In this document: positions 44,639 through 53,909 of the stretch, piece by piece | Layout: each line of letters starts with the position of its first letter | Numbering within the stretch: position 1 is the first letter of the stretch | Source of the DNA: a halophilic archaeon | GTDB lineage: Archaea; Halobacteriota; Halobacteria; Halobacteriales; Haladaptataceae | Length of the DNA: 64,000 bases | Assembly (NCBI GenBank): GCA_003298465.1 | Contig: QNGA01000004.1 | Span: forward strand, 124,001-188,000 | Direction of reading: 5' to 3' | Program-made: the position numbers and the translations under genes | The notes under the pieces: model-generated | Told to the model about the DNA's origin: nothing | Seen by the model: only the letters and a program-made list of their open reading frames with translations | The model's database searches: none

Positions 44639-45637
44639 CTAGCCGGCCCCCGACGCCGTCGAGGTGACGTAGATGCCCGCAAGCACGACCGCGCCGCCGG
44701 CGACGGTCGCCGTGCCGGGCACTTGACCGAGTAGGACGAGCGCGAGCAGGGTGCTGCCGACGGGTTCGCCCAGCAGCGAGACGCTGACGACGCTGGACTC
44801 GACGTACTTCAGCGCCCAGTTGATGACGGTGTGGCCGAAGATGCCCGGTCCGACCGCCATCCCGAGGAAGAGCAGCCACTCCGCCGGCGGGTAGGCGGTG
44901 AGCGCGAGGTCGGCCGCGCCGACCTGCGCGATCGCGACGCCGAACAGGACGACGGTGCAGACGCCGTAGACGACGGTGACGTAGGGGACGAGCGAGACGC
45001 GCTGGCGGATGGACCGCCCCGCGAGGACGTACCCGGCTGCCGCGATGGCACCCGCGACCGCCAGGGCGTTGCCGTACAGCGGTCGCGGGCTGGCGCCGGC
45101 GCTCGCCGACTCGCTGTCGAGTATCGCGCCCGTGAGCAGTTCGTCCCACAGTGCGCCCGAGAGCACTCCCTGGAGTTCCGCGCCCGAGAGCACGCCGCCG
45201 AGCGACATCGCCGCCATCCCGACGAATGCGACGAGGATGCCGGCGACCGTCCGGCGCGTGACGCGCTCGTCGAGCAGCGCCCACGCGCCGACGGCGACGA
45301 ACAGCGGCTGGGACTGGACGAGCGTCACCGAGGCCGCCACCGTCGTCCAGTCCAGGCTCTCGAACCACGTGATGAAGTGGACCGCCAGCGCCCCGCCCGT
45401 GACGACCGCGGCCAGCAGGTCCCGGCCGGCGAACGCCGCGAGGTCGCCCCGGTAGCGCGTCGCCGCGAACGGCGCGAGCAACAGGGTGGTGAAGAGGACG
45501 CGGTAGAACGCCTTGACGATGCTCGGCGCGTCGCTGAACTCGATGAGGATGGCGCTCGTGCTGACGGCGACGATGGCGACGGCGAGGGCCACCATCGGCG
45601 GCACCTCTCGTTCGGCCCAGTCGACGACGTGGAACAT
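44639..45637 (-). CDS. DMT-superfamily (EamA) transporter
   Basis: The 332-residue protein has ten hydrophobic helices in two EamA repeats (first about 15-155, second about 190-330), each with a conserved ending such as LLDERVTRRTVAGILVAFVG and LLGQVPGTATVAGGAVVLAG. Between them is a loop of about 35 polar residues. Such carriers export metabolites or amino acids. The gene is convergent with queC and has no operon partner. The start could also be Met15. Confidence 0.82.
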   Translation of the reverse strand: MFHVVDWAEREVPPMVALAVAIVAVSTSAILIEFSDAPSIVKAFYRVLFTTLLLAPFAATRYRGDLAAFAGRDLLAAVVTGGALAVHFITWFESLDWTTVAASVTLVQSQPLFVAVGAWALLDERVTRRTVAGILVAFVGMAAMSLGGVLSGAELQGVLSGALWDELLTGAILDSESASAGASPRPLYGNALAVAGAIAAAGYVLAGRSIRQRVSLVPYVTVVYGVCTVVLFGVAIAQVGAADLALTAYPPAEWLLFLGMAVGPGIFGHTVINWALKYVESSVVSVSLLGEPVGSTLLALVLLGQVPGTATVAGGAVVLAGIYVTSTASGAG

Positions 45638-45772
45638 CGCTCTCGCTCGACGTTGGTTCCGGCACGCGATTCAAAGTTCGGGTCCCGGCGAAGGGCGAGT
45701 CCGGGAGAGCGCGCGGACGATGGACGGCGAACCCCGCGAGAGCGCGTCGACGGACCGCGCGGCGACGCGGCC

Positions 45773-46783
45773 CTACAGACCCAGGGCGGTCGTGAGCGAC
45801 AGTCCGCTGGCGAGCGCGCCGACGAGGTAGCCGCCGATGGCGCCGCCGTTGAGCAGCGGCAGGCCCGCGTGTGCTCGCCCCTTCAGCACCAGCCACAGCA
45901 GGACGACGAGGCCGCCCATCGTCCCGACCATCGACGTCAGCGCGGGGAGGTTCAGGGCGATGCCCGAGACAAGCGGTTCGACCGGCGCGAAGAAGGCGGC
46001 GCTGGCGACCATCACCGTCGGCATGACGGCGTCGCCGAGGCCGATGAAGAACACGTCGCGCTCGGACGCCCCCGGGCCGTGGCCGGACGCCGCCCCGTCG
46101 TTCGCGCCGCCGTCGCCCAGTCGCTCGTCCGCCGAGACGGCCCCCTCCGGCGTCGCCTGCGCCGTCTCCTCCAGGTAGGAGTACGACAGCGTCAGCGGGA
46201 TGACGAGCACGACGGGAATCTTGAGGTCCATCACGCCAGACGCGAGCGTGAGCATGTGTTCGGTACCGTAGACGCTGATGGCGTCGTAGACGGCGAGCAC
46301 GGAGAGCAAGACGATGGCCGGCAGCAGGCCGAAACTGATGCCGAAGAGGCCGGCCGCGCCGGCACCCATCACGACGCCCGCCGCGTCGATGACGTACCAC
46401 TCGGGGTACACCGCGAGCGCGAGCGCGACGAGCGCGGCGGCGACCCACGCCAGCACGTTGAACTGCGCCCCGCCGAGCGTGACCACCAGGGCGGCCGGTA
46501 TCACGACGCTGAAGACGTACAGCGAGAGCAGACCGCTCGTGGCGATGATGACGACCCGGAGAATCCACTCCACGCCGAGTTTCATCACTGCGAGCATCCC
46601 CGCCGTGAACACGAGGATGATGCCGATGTAGACCAGACTGTTGGTGGGGTCCGAGGGGTCCTCGACGGTCTGGAAGCCGGCCGACTGGAACGGCTCGACC
46701 AGCGCCAGCGCGCCGAGCTGGACGAAGAGGAAGATGGCGACCGTCAGCCCGGCGGCCCCGAAGACGCGCGTTCGCTGTTCCAT
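45773..46783 (-). CDS. Presenilin/signal-peptide-peptidase-type intramembrane protease
   Basis: The 336-residue protein of nine TM helices carries the two aspartates of the family: Asp167 in LAVYDAISVYGTEHM and Asp251 in FIGLGDAVMP, plus a PAL-like GLPLLNGGAIGG near 306. A variable polar loop (about 205-242) lies between them, as in other presenilin homologues (A22). It cleaves membrane proteins within the bilayer; archaeal substrates are unknown. It lies just downstream of mutL in the same direction. Confidence 0.87.
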   Translation of the reverse strand: MEQRTRVFGAAGLTVAIFLFVQLGALALVEPFQSAGFQTVEDPSDPTNSLVYIGIILVFTAGMLAVMKLGVEWILRVVIIATSGLLSLYVFSVVIPAALVVTLGGAQFNVLAWVAAALVALALAVYPEWYVIDAAGVVMGAGAAGLFGISFGLLPAIVLLSVLAVYDAISVYGTEHMLTLASGVMDLKIPVVLVIPLTLSYSYLEETAQATPEGAVSADERLGDGGANDGAASGHGPGASERDVFFIGLGDAVMPTVMVASAAFFAPVEPLVSGIALNLPALTSMVGTMGGLVVLLWLVLKGRAHAGLPLLNGGAIGGYLVGALASGLSLTTALGL

Positions 46784-46876
46784 GCCCGGACCATCGAAGT
46801 CACAGGTCTTTGGGGTTTCGGGTTCGCACCCGCCGGACTGCGAGCGGTCCGGCGCTCCGCCCGGCGTCCGCGCCGG

Positions 46877-49246
46877 TCACTCCGGGCGCCGCCGGCCGTG
46901 GCCGGGATAGTCTCGCTCGAACCGCTCCTCTATCTCCCGCTTGCTGAACTCGACGACGACGGGCCGGCCGTGCGGGCAGGCGTACGGGTTCTCGCAGTCG
47001 TCCAGTTCGGCCAGCAGCGACACCACGTCGCCCTCCTTCAGCGACGTGTTGCCGGTGATGGAGGGGTAACACGCCAGGTCGGAGATGAGCGCGTCCGCGG
47101 TCGTCGTCGCGGCGTCGTCGGTCTCGTCTCCGTCCGTCGAGACGAACTCGCTCAGCACGTCGCGGAGTAGCTCCGGGTCGAGCGTCTCGTCGAGCACCGC
47201 CGGAACGGTCGTCACCTCGACGCTGCGGCTCACCGCCGACGCGTCGCCCTCGTCGTCCGGTTCCTCCCCCTCCGGATCCTCCGGCACGCGCCCGGCGTGG
47301 AACCCGAGCTGGGCCAGCGCATCGCGGTACTCGTCGAACAGCGCCGCCTCCCGCGCGGTGAGTTCGAGTTCGACCGGCTCCGCGAGCACCTGCGTCGTCG
47401 TCTCGCCCGCGAACTGCTCGCAGAGCCGCTCGTAGTTCACGCGCTCGTCGGCGGCGTGCTGGTCGACGAGAACGAGTCCGTCCCTCGTCTCCGCGACGAC
47501 GTAGGTGTCGTTCAACTGCCCGAGGACGGACATCGCCGGCAGGCGGTCGAACTCCCGCTCCGGGGCGTCCCCAAGCGTCCCCGCCTCCGTCGCCGGCCGG
47601 AACTTGCGCTCGGCGGACTTCGGAACTTTCGACCCCCCAGCCGTCGCTCCGCCGTCGTCCCCGGTCCGCGCGTCGTCCCTCGACGCGCTCGCCTCGTCGC
47701 CGCCGCGGCGTCCCGACCGCCGATTCGCCGACGTTCGACTCCCGGCCGGACTCGATCCGCCACTCTCGGCCCCGCGCGAGGACCCGTCGACCTCGGTCGC
47801 CGCACCGGCGTCGTCCGTCGAGACGGGTGCCCGGCCGGAGTCCTGTTCTGAACGGGACTCGCGCCCGTCCGCCGACGGCCGGGACGACTCTCCGGTCGTC
47901 CTCGTCGCTTCGGACGGCTCCGTCGTCGAGGCGGACGACTGCCGCGTCGCGGCGTCGGACCGGTTCGGGCCACCGTCGTCGTCGGCCTCGCTCGCGCCGA
48001 CGTCCGCGGGGCCGTCCGAAGCGCCGAGTTCCGACTGCTCGCGCGGCGGCCCGTCGCGGTCGACGTCTCCCCGCACCGGGTCGACGTCGGCCTCCGCGGG
48101 GGTCGAGCGTCCCCGCGGCGCTGACGAGCGGACCAGTCCGTGGTCCAGCAGCGCCGATTCGACGGTCTCGCGGACCGTCTCCCGGACCGCCGCCTCGTCT
48201 CCGAACCGGACCTCCATCTTCCTGGGATGGGCGTTCACGTCCACCGCGTCCCCCGGCAGGTCGAGGAAGAGCACGGCGAACGGGTAGCGGTCGGGTGCGA
48301 GCTGGTCGCCGTACGCGTCCAGCACGGCCTCCCGGACCGTCGACGAGCGCACGTAGCGCCCGTTGACGTAGGTCGAGACGTACTCGCGGCTGCTCCGCGT
48401 CGTCTCCGGATGGCTGACGTACCCCGAGACGTCGACCGAACTCTCTCCGTCCCCCGACGCAGCGGACTCGTCCCCGTCGCCCGGCGCTGCAGATTCGTCC
48501 CCGTCGTTCGACCTCGCGGACACCTCCCCACTACTCGACTCCACGCGAAACATCGCCTCCGCGACCTCGCGGCCGTACACCGAGAGGATGGCCGACCGGA
48601 GGTCGCCGCGGCCGGTCGTCGAGAACACCTCGCGGCCGTCGTGGGTCAGCGAGACGGCGACGTCCGGATTCGCCAGCGCGTAGCGCGTGACCACGCGGTT
48701 GACGTGGGAGAACTCGGTCGCCTCGGTCTTCAGGTACTTCTCGCGCGCCGGCGTGTTGAAGAAGAGGTCCGCGACCTCGACCGTCGTCCCCTCGGGACAG
48801 CCGGCGGGACCGACGGCCTCGACCTCGCCGCCGACCAGTCTGAGTTCGGTCCCGCGGTCGCCGCCCCGCGGTTTCGTCCGGATGGTCGTCCGGGACACCG
48901 CGCCGATGGTGTACAGCGCCTCGCCGCGGAACCCGAGCGTCCCCACGCCCGATTCGAGGTCGTCGATGTCCCGAATCTTGCTCGTCGTGTGCTCCCGGAC
49001 GGCGGCGCGAGCGTCCGCTTCCGTCATCCCGACGCCGTCGTCGCGGACGGCGATGCGCTCGGTGCCGCCCGCCTCCACCGTCACGTCGACGCGCGACGCG
49101 TCGGCGTCGAGGCTGTTCTCCACGAGTTCCTTGACGGCGCTCGCGGGCCGTTCGACCACCTCACCGGCCGCTATCTGCTGGACCGTTCGTTCGTCCAGTT
49201 CGCGGATGGTCGTGTCCCGGGCGTTCGCGTCGTCCCCCTCGCTCAT
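46877..49246 (-). CDS. mutL: DNA mismatch repair endonuclease MutL
   Basis: The 789-residue MutL has the GHKL ATPase start (IRELDERTVQQIAAGEVVERP), ELVENSLDA, DDGVGM and TLGFRGEAL motifs, a long Ser/Gly/Asp/Glu-rich disordered linker (about 370-560), and a C-terminal endonuclease domain with DQHAADERVNYE (595-606) and CPHGRPVVVEF. The endonuclease motif means it nicks DNA itself, as in organisms without MutH. No mutS is in the window, although the two are often adjacent in haloarchaea. Start at 49246 (MSEGDDANARD). Confidence 0.95.
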   Translation of the reverse strand: MSEGDDANARDTTIRELDERTVQQIAAGEVVERPASAVKELVENSLDADASRVDVTVEAGGTERIAVRDDGVGMTEADARAAVREHTTSKIRDIDDLESGVGTLGFRGEALYTIGAVSRTTIRTKPRGGDRGTELRLVGGEVEAVGPAGCPEGTTVEVADLFFNTPAREKYLKTEATEFSHVNRVVTRYALANPDVAVSLTHDGREVFSTTGRGDLRSAILSVYGREVAEAMFRVESSSGEVSARSNDGDESAAPGDGDESAASGDGESSVDVSGYVSHPETTRSSREYVSTYVNGRYVRSSTVREAVLDAYGDQLAPDRYPFAVLFLDLPGDAVDVNAHPRKMEVRFGDEAAVRETVRETVESALLDHGLVRSSAPRGRSTPAEADVDPVRGDVDRDGPPREQSELGASDGPADVGASEADDDGGPNRSDAATRQSSASTTEPSEATRTTGESSRPSADGRESRSEQDSGRAPVSTDDAGAATEVDGSSRGAESGGSSPAGSRTSANRRSGRRGGDEASASRDDARTGDDGGATAGGSKVPKSAERKFRPATEAGTLGDAPEREFDRLPAMSVLGQLNDTYVVAETRDGLVLVDQHAADERVNYERLCEQFAGETTTQVLAEPVELELTAREAALFDEYRDALAQLGFHAGRVPEDPEGEEPDDEGDASAVSRSVEVTTVPAVLDETLDPELLRDVLSEFVSTDGDETDDAATTTADALISDLACYPSITGNTSLKEGDVVSLLAELDDCENPYACPHGRPVVVEFSKREIEERFERDYPGHGRRRPE

Positions 49247-49299
49247 CCCTCTAACCGTGTCCTCGCGACGCCTTCAACGTTGTCACCGCCGACGGACCG

Positions 49300-49710
49300 T
49301 CACCCCATCAGCCGCTGGTGTTCGACCTTCATGCAGTGGTCCTGGACGACGCGCTTGCCGGCGTTCTCGGCGCGCTCGGCCGCCTCGTCGTCGCGGATGC
49401 CGAGTTGCGTCCAGATGACGCCCGCGTCGTCGCGCTCGACCGCGGCGTCGACGATACCTGCGACCTCGTCGCTCGGCCGGAACACGTCCACGACGTCGAC
49501 GTCCTCCTCGACGTCGGCCAGCGAGTCGTACGCCCGACGGCCGAAAATCTCGTCGGCGTACGGGTTCACCGGAATCACGTCGTAGCCGTGTTCCCGGAGG
49601 TACTTCGGAATCTCGTGGGCGTCTTTGCCTTCCGTCGTCGAACAGCCGACGACCGCGACGGTGTCGAGTTCGAGTATCTGGCGGAGTTCGTCGTCGCTCT
49701 CGACTGGCAT
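49300..49710 (-). CDS. CoA-binding-domain protein (YccU-like)
   Basis: The 136-residue protein is a single Rossmann CoA-binding domain: VAVVGCSTTEGKDAHEIPKY near residue 18, then DVIPVNPYADEIFGRRAYDS, VDVVDVFRPSDEV and VWTQLG-like VIWTQLGIRDDEA, ending with a DHCMKVEHQRL segment. The family binds CoA; its role is not known. It lies 53 bases upstream of mutL in the same direction. Confidence 0.85.
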   Translation of the reverse strand: MPVESDDELRQILELDTVAVVGCSTTEGKDAHEIPKYLREHGYDVIPVNPYADEIFGRRAYDSLADVEEDVDVVDVFRPSDEVAGIVDAAVERDDAGVIWTQLGIRDDEAAERAENAGKRVVQDHCMKVEHQRLMG

Positions 49711-49826
49711 ACCAGTGCATCACGGGGCGCGCCAGCAAAAACGTGCTGCCGAAGACCGACGTTCTGCGGAAAAACGACGCGCTGTCGGAGAACGCCCTGC
49801 AGAAGCGGTCGACCGCTCGACCCCGC

Positions 49827-50479
49827 TCAGACGGTCTGCCACTCCGTCGTCTCGCCGACGCCTTTCAGTCGAAGCTCCGACCGGTCGGCGTCGCTCTCCC
49901 GCACCTCTATCTCGCCGTCGAACAGCTGTCGGAGCGTGCTCATCGTCTGGTCGTCGTGTGCCGTCGAGTCGACGACGAACAGGCCCAGGGCGTCCGCGCT
50001 CTGGACGCGACCCGTGAAGACGTGGAGGAACCGGAACACGGTCTGGAGGTTCGAGTACATCAGCAGCGTCGACAGCGAGTCGAAGAGGATGCGGTTCTCG
50101 CGGACGCCGCGCTCGTAGAACCGCTCCAGAAACTCCGAGAGTTCGATACCGATGCCGGTCATGTCGACCGGCGAGGACGCGTAGGCCACCCGGTCGGTGG
50201 GCGTCGGACTCCCCCCTGCTGCTTGGAGACGCAGTCGACGACGCCGACTGCCGGAACGCCCCCGTCGAAGCGGCCCTCAAACGCTCGAAGGACCTCGTCG
50301 CCACTGTCCTGCGTCGTGACGACGATTGCACCGTCGCCCCGACGACTCCCGTGAGTCAGTACGTCGAGACCGAGGGTACGCTTGCCAGTCATCGGCGGGC
50401 CAGCGATCAGTAGGTTCGTCCCCGGTTCACATTCGGTGGCCGAGCACGCGTCACCGAGTCCATACATGACGTCCCTCAC
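49827..50479 (-). pseudogene. KaiC/RAD55-like RecA-superfamily ATPase split by a frameshift
   Basis: Two minus-strand frames overlap. The N-terminal part (from ATG 50479 or 50467) has a Walker A motif NLLIAGPPMTGKRTLGLDVL and strand VVTTQDS, then VGVVDCVSKQQGG. The protein-like sequence resumes one frame over (SPTPTDRVAYASSPVDMTGI onwards) and runs to a normal C-terminus at 49827 (Walker B-like ILFDSLSTLLMYS). The switch falls at a run of six G (plus-strand C6 at 50211-50216); one more G would restore the frame. The gene is otherwise intact, so a recent inactivation, a read error or -1 slippage (G GGG GGA) are all open. Intact relatives are small RecA-fold signalling ATPases of haloarchaea. 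Confidence 0.75.
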
Positions 50480-50550
50480 GGCAGAGTGGCGGAAGAACCC
50501 CGACCATCGACCACGGCCGACCCTCTCCTCCGTCCCATCGTAGATAAAGA

Positions 50551-50568
50551 TAGGTATTTTTACCTATA
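50551..50568. promoter_or_regulatory. 18-bp palindrome ATAGGTA-TTTT-TACCTAT
   Basis: A perfect 7+7 inverted repeat with a T4 spacer lies between the ubiA stop (50603) and the split ATPase start (50479), in an AT-rich island. It could be an operator for the ATPase gene or the terminator of ubiA. Confidence 0.4.
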
Positions 50569-50602
50569 TCCTTTTTGATTAGTATCTCGGCAGTCACGTC
50601 GG

Positions 50603-51454
50603 TTAGATGTGGGTGGCGACGCGACCGACGACGAACGCCGCCGCGGCGAGGAACATGCCGTACTTGAGGTGTAACTGGCCCGCGGTCGGGTCCTCGAAAC
50701 TCTCGTAGGCCGCGTACAGCATCACCGCGTCGGCGGGCGCGACCGCCACGAGGTACGCCGCGCCGAACGCCGTCCAGAAGTACGGGAGCGGACTGGCGGC
50801 GACTGCGACGACGAGCAACGCCGCCCCGACGGCGAGCGCCGGCCGCGCACCGATGGCCAGCGGAAGCGTGTTCAGTCCCTCCTCGCGGTCGCCCGCCATG
50901 TCCTCCACGTCCTTGACGATTTCACGCGTCAGCGTCGACAGTGCGGCCAGCACGAAGAGGACGCCCGATCCGGCGACGCTGCCGACGGCCGCACCGCCGA
51001 ACAGGAACGTACTCCCGCCGAGGTAGGCGACGACGGCGTTGCCCACGCCCGGCAGTCCCTTGAACCACTCCGTGTACAGGAGCAGTGCGAGGAGGTTCAC
51101 CACCGCGATGGCGATGGCCAACGGCGGCAGGGTGAGCGTCGCCAGGACCGCACCGACGAACAACGCCGCGCTGAACCACAGCGCCTCCCGCGGCGTCACC
51201 GCTCCGCGGGGAATCGGCCTGTCCGGGGCGTTGATGGCGTCTATCTCCCGGTCGAAGTAGTCGTTGATGGAGTTGCCGGCGGCGGTCGCGAGCCACGTCG
51301 CCGCGACCGCGGCCGTGACGTTGCCGGCCGGATCCGCGACCGACTGGTCGGTGATACCGGCGACGAACGCCCCGATGAGGGTCAGAACGCCAGCGGCGAA
51401 CGTGTTCCCGGGCCGGGTGAGTTCGAACAGCCCCCGGGCACGTCCGTCGTCCAT
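50603..51454 (-). CDS. UbiA prenyltransferase (geranylgeranylglyceryl phosphate geranylgeranyltransferase)
   Basis: The 283-residue membrane enzyme has the first aspartate motif NSINDYFDREIDAINAPDRP (NDxxDxxxD) and the second DVEDMAGDREEGLNTLP, with seven to nine TM helices. Archaeal members add the second geranylgeranyl chain to GGGP to make digeranylgeranylglyceryl phosphate, the core ether lipid precursor. Two UbiA homologues with other acceptors exist, so this assignment rests on general likeness. It is leaderless with TATA TTTATACCG 23-32 bases upstream. Confidence 0.85.
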   Translation of the reverse strand: MDDGRARGLFELTRPGNTFAAGVLTLIGAFVAGITDQSVADPAGNVTAAVAATWLATAAGNSINDYFDREIDAINAPDRPIPRGAVTPREALWFSAALFVGAVLATLTLPPLAIAIAVVNLLALLLYTEWFKGLPGVGNAVVAYLGGSTFLFGGAAVGSVAGSGVLFVLAALSTLTREIVKDVEDMAGDREEGLNTLPLAIGARPALAVGAALLVVAVAASPLPYFWTAFGAAYLVAVAPADAVMLYAAYESFEDPTAGQLHLKYGMFLAAAAFVVGRVATHI

Positions 51455-51554
51455 ACCCCGGCTACTCGTCCGGCCCGGTATAAATGAATCGGACGTGTCG
51501 CGGCCCGGGAGAAACCACGGCGCTTAAAAGGAGTCGCGCAGTACGTGTGACCGA

Positions 51555-51629
51555 GGGCGCTTAGCTCAGTCTGGACAGAGTACTTGGCTTCGGACCAAGC
51601 TGTCGCGGGTTCAAATCCTGCAGCGCCCA
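51555..51629 (+). tRNA. tRNA-Arg (anticodon TCG)
   Basis: The 75-base sequence folds as a cloverleaf: acceptor GGGCGCT/AGCGCCC, D arm TAGCTCAG, anticodon stem CTTGG/CCAAG with loop CTTCGGA (anticodon TCG), T arm with GGTTCAAATCC, discriminator A. CCA is not encoded. TATA-like CTTAAAAG lies about 25-31 bases upstream (51524 region). Confidence 0.95.
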
Positions 51630-51753
51630 TATTTTCGGGGCTGTAATCGCCCGGAAGCGACGGCATGATCCGTCGAACGACGCTGTTCCGTACTTTCGTT
51701 CGATAGTCGAACGGGGGAGTTGAGTGCCACCGACAGTTGGGATGGAGTTGTCG

Positions 51754-52875
51754 TCACGGTCTGGCTTCGAGTACGAGGTTGAACGGCGTCTCGGTTGCCC
51801 GGCGGACGCTCGTGAACCCGCCCTCAGTAATCACCTCACGGAGGAGCGCTTCGCCAGCCTGTGCTCCCAAGACGGGGTCGCCCCCTTGGCCGAGCGAGTT
51901 CGGGACACAGGCCATCGTCGAGGCGCAGTAGAACGCCCTGCCTACTGGGTTCAGGTTGTCCTCGACTCGATCGTTGGCGAAGGGCTCGACCAACATCCAC
52001 GCCCCGTCGTCGGCGAGCGTCTCCCGGACGTGTGACGCCACGCCGACCGGATCACCCATGTCGTGATACGCGTCGAACATCACCACGAGGTCGTAGTCGG
52101 TCCCGTTGTACTCCTTCGCGGTCGCCACCTTGAAGCTGATACGGTCCGCAACACCGGCTTCTTCGGCTCGCTCGCGGGCCACCTCTATCGAGTGATCGTG
52201 GTAATCGATGGCGACGAACTCCGAATCGGGGTAGGCCTCGGCCATGATGATCGTCGATGCACCGTGACCACAGCCCACATCGGCCACGCGTGCACCCGCC
52301 GTGAGCCTCGCGTCCGTTCCATCGAGCGCGGGGATCCACTCGTCGATGATATTCGTCTCGTAACTGGGCCGGTAGAACCGCTCCGTGCCGTGACACACGT
52401 CCTCGTCTTGCTCGTGCCAGCCCACACCCTCACCGGTTCGGAAGTCGACTTCGATCTCTGAGAGGCGTTTCTGATAGCCTATCAAACCCTGGAACCCACC
52501 AGCGAGGAACGCGGGGGTGTCTTCGTCGGCCAGCAGCGCCGCCTGCTCGGGTGTGAGGCTGTAGCGACCCGTCTGGGAATCGTAGGTGACGTATCCGCCG
52601 GCCGCTCCCGCGGCGAGCCACTCGTTGACGTACGGCTCCACGGTGTCGGTCCGCTCAGCCAACTCGGCGGGCACGAGTGGTCCGCCGTCGGACAACGCTT
52701 CGTAGAGGCCGAGCCTGTCGCCGATGACGATCAGTGGGGCGTAATACGCCGCCCCGAGTTCGTTGACTGCCATTCCGACGAGTTCGTCTAACTTTTCTTC
52801 GTCGATCGGTTCGTTGGCCATAGTCGGTGGTGCCATGTCTTGACTGTGGGCGGCAGGCGTATTGGCCTCATCCAC
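51754..52875 (-). CDS. Class I SAM-dependent methyltransferase with N-terminal wHTH-like domain
   Basis: The 373-residue protein has a helical, winged-helix-like dimerisation region (about 25-110: GAAYYAPLIVIGDRLGLYEA, VNEWLAAGAAGG) and a Rossmann methyltransferase domain with motif I VADVGCGHGASTIIMAEAYP (about 195-214) and acidic loop VAIDYHD. This layout is shared with small-molecule O/N-methyltransferases. It is divergent from a FilR1-type regulator across a 128-base region with an inverted repeat, suggesting paired control. The substrate is unknown. Confidence 0.8.
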   Translation of the reverse strand: MDEANTPAAHSQDMAPPTMANEPIDEEKLDELVGMAVNELGAAYYAPLIVIGDRLGLYEALSDGGPLVPAELAERTDTVEPYVNEWLAAGAAGGYVTYDSQTGRYSLTPEQAALLADEDTPAFLAGGFQGLIGYQKRLSEIEVDFRTGEGVGWHEQDEDVCHGTERFYRPSYETNIIDEWIPALDGTDARLTAGARVADVGCGHGASTIIMAEAYPDSEFVAIDYHDHSIEVARERAEEAGVADRISFKVATAKEYNGTDYDLVVMFDAYHDMGDPVGVASHVRETLADDGAWMLVEPFANDRVEDNLNPVGRAFYCASTMACVPNSLGQGGDPVLGAQAGEALLREVITEGGFTSVRRATETPFNLVLEARP

Positions 52876-52893
52876 GGGGATGACGTTCGACCA

Positions 52894-52931
52894 CCTGAAC
52901 GCCGTTTCTGGGTGTGAGTGAACGTTTCAGG
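52894..52931. repeat. Imperfect inverted repeat between divergent genes
   Basis: CCTGAACG (52894-52901) faces CGTTTCAGG (52923-52931), complementary but for one inserted A. It lies between the methyltransferase and regulator starts, next to the methyltransferase start, as expected for a shared operator. Confidence 0.35.
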
Positions 52932-53003
52932 GCGCGAACCGAACTCGCCATCGCACGGATAGAACTACAATCTGTGCCACCGTATCCCACGATAGTGAAT
53001 GTT

Positions 53004-53909
53004 ATGGATTCCCCAGAAGACGACCGAACACCCGACCTCGTGTTCAAACCGCCCGGATCCCCGATCCTGGAGGCCGTCCTGCAGAACGCACGGAACCAGA
53101 AATACCTCGGCAAGCGCATGGACGCGGCCGGTTCCCGCATCGACGCGGACCGGCTCGGCGACATCGTGCGCCACGGCCCAGTCCTCGAAGCACTCCGCGA
53201 GAAGCCGCTGGACCGCCGCGAGATCGAAGCGCGCCTCGACGTCTCGCGGGCGACGAGTCACCGCTTGACGAAGTGGCTCGACGAACAGGGGTTCGTCGAG
53301 AAAGTCGATAGCCGGTTCCAGTTGACGGGGCATGGCGAAGCGGTCACAGACGAGGTACTCCGGTTCGAGGCGAACGTGAGCGCCGTCCATCGGATGGGAC
53401 CGCTGTTGGACATGGTCTGTCCGCACCACGCGGAGTTCGCCGTCGAACCGATGGTTGACGCGACCGTCACCGTCGCCGAACCGGAAGACCCCTACCGACC
53501 GGTCGAACGGTTCATCTCGCTCGTGAGCGAGTCGACGACGTTCTCGGGATTCAATACGACACACATGGCACCGTTGAGCATCGGTGAGTTCTACCAACAG
53601 ATATTCGACACCGCCGGGAGCGAAGTCATTTATCCACCCCATATCGTCGGAAAACTGTTTGACACGTACCCGGGCCGGACGAACGAGGCCATCGGCCGCG
53701 GGCAGCTAACCCTTCGGACCCGCGAGAAGTTGCCCTATGGGCTCGCTATCTTCGATGAACGCGTCGGGATTGGAGGATACGACGACGAGACGGGACTGAT
53801 GCAGGCGTTCGTCGATACGGACTCCCCCCTCGCCCGCGAGTGGGCCGAACGGGTCTACGCGTCGATCAAGGCGGATTCGACTCCATTCGACCGCCCGGGG
53901 GATCAGTGA
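53004..53909 (+). CDS. Winged-helix regulator with FilR1-type C-terminal domain
   Basis: The 301-residue protein has an N-terminal helical/wHTH part (about 25-110; MDAAGSRIDADRLGDIVRHG, VSRATSHRLTKWLDEQGFV) and a sensor domain ending LPYGLAIFDERVGIGGYDDE and WAERVYASIKADS. The last segment is the conserved signature of FilR1 (DUF1724) regulators, common in archaea. It probably controls the divergent methyltransferase. ATG 53004 is the likely start; the frame is open earlier but that part is not conserved. Confidence 0.8.
   Translation: MDSPEDDRTPDLVFKPPGSPILEAVLQNARNQKYLGKRMDAAGSRIDADRLGDIVRHGPVLEALREKPLDRREIEARLDVSRATSHRLTKWLDEQGFVEKVDSRFQLTGHGEAVTDEVLRFEANVSAVHRMGPLLDMVCPHHAEFAVEPMVDATVTVAEPEDPYRPVERFISLVSESTTFSGFNTTHMAPLSIGEFYQQIFDTAGSEVIYPPHIVGKLFDTYPGRTNEAIGRGQLTLRTREKLPYGLAIFDERVGIGGYDDETGLMQAFVDTDSPLAREWAERVYASIKADSTPFDRPGDQ

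Noticed and set aside
51555..51753. tRNA-Arg as an integration site for the 51.7-56.6 kb genes
   Set aside because: I found no second copy of the tRNA 3' end and no integrase gene in the window.
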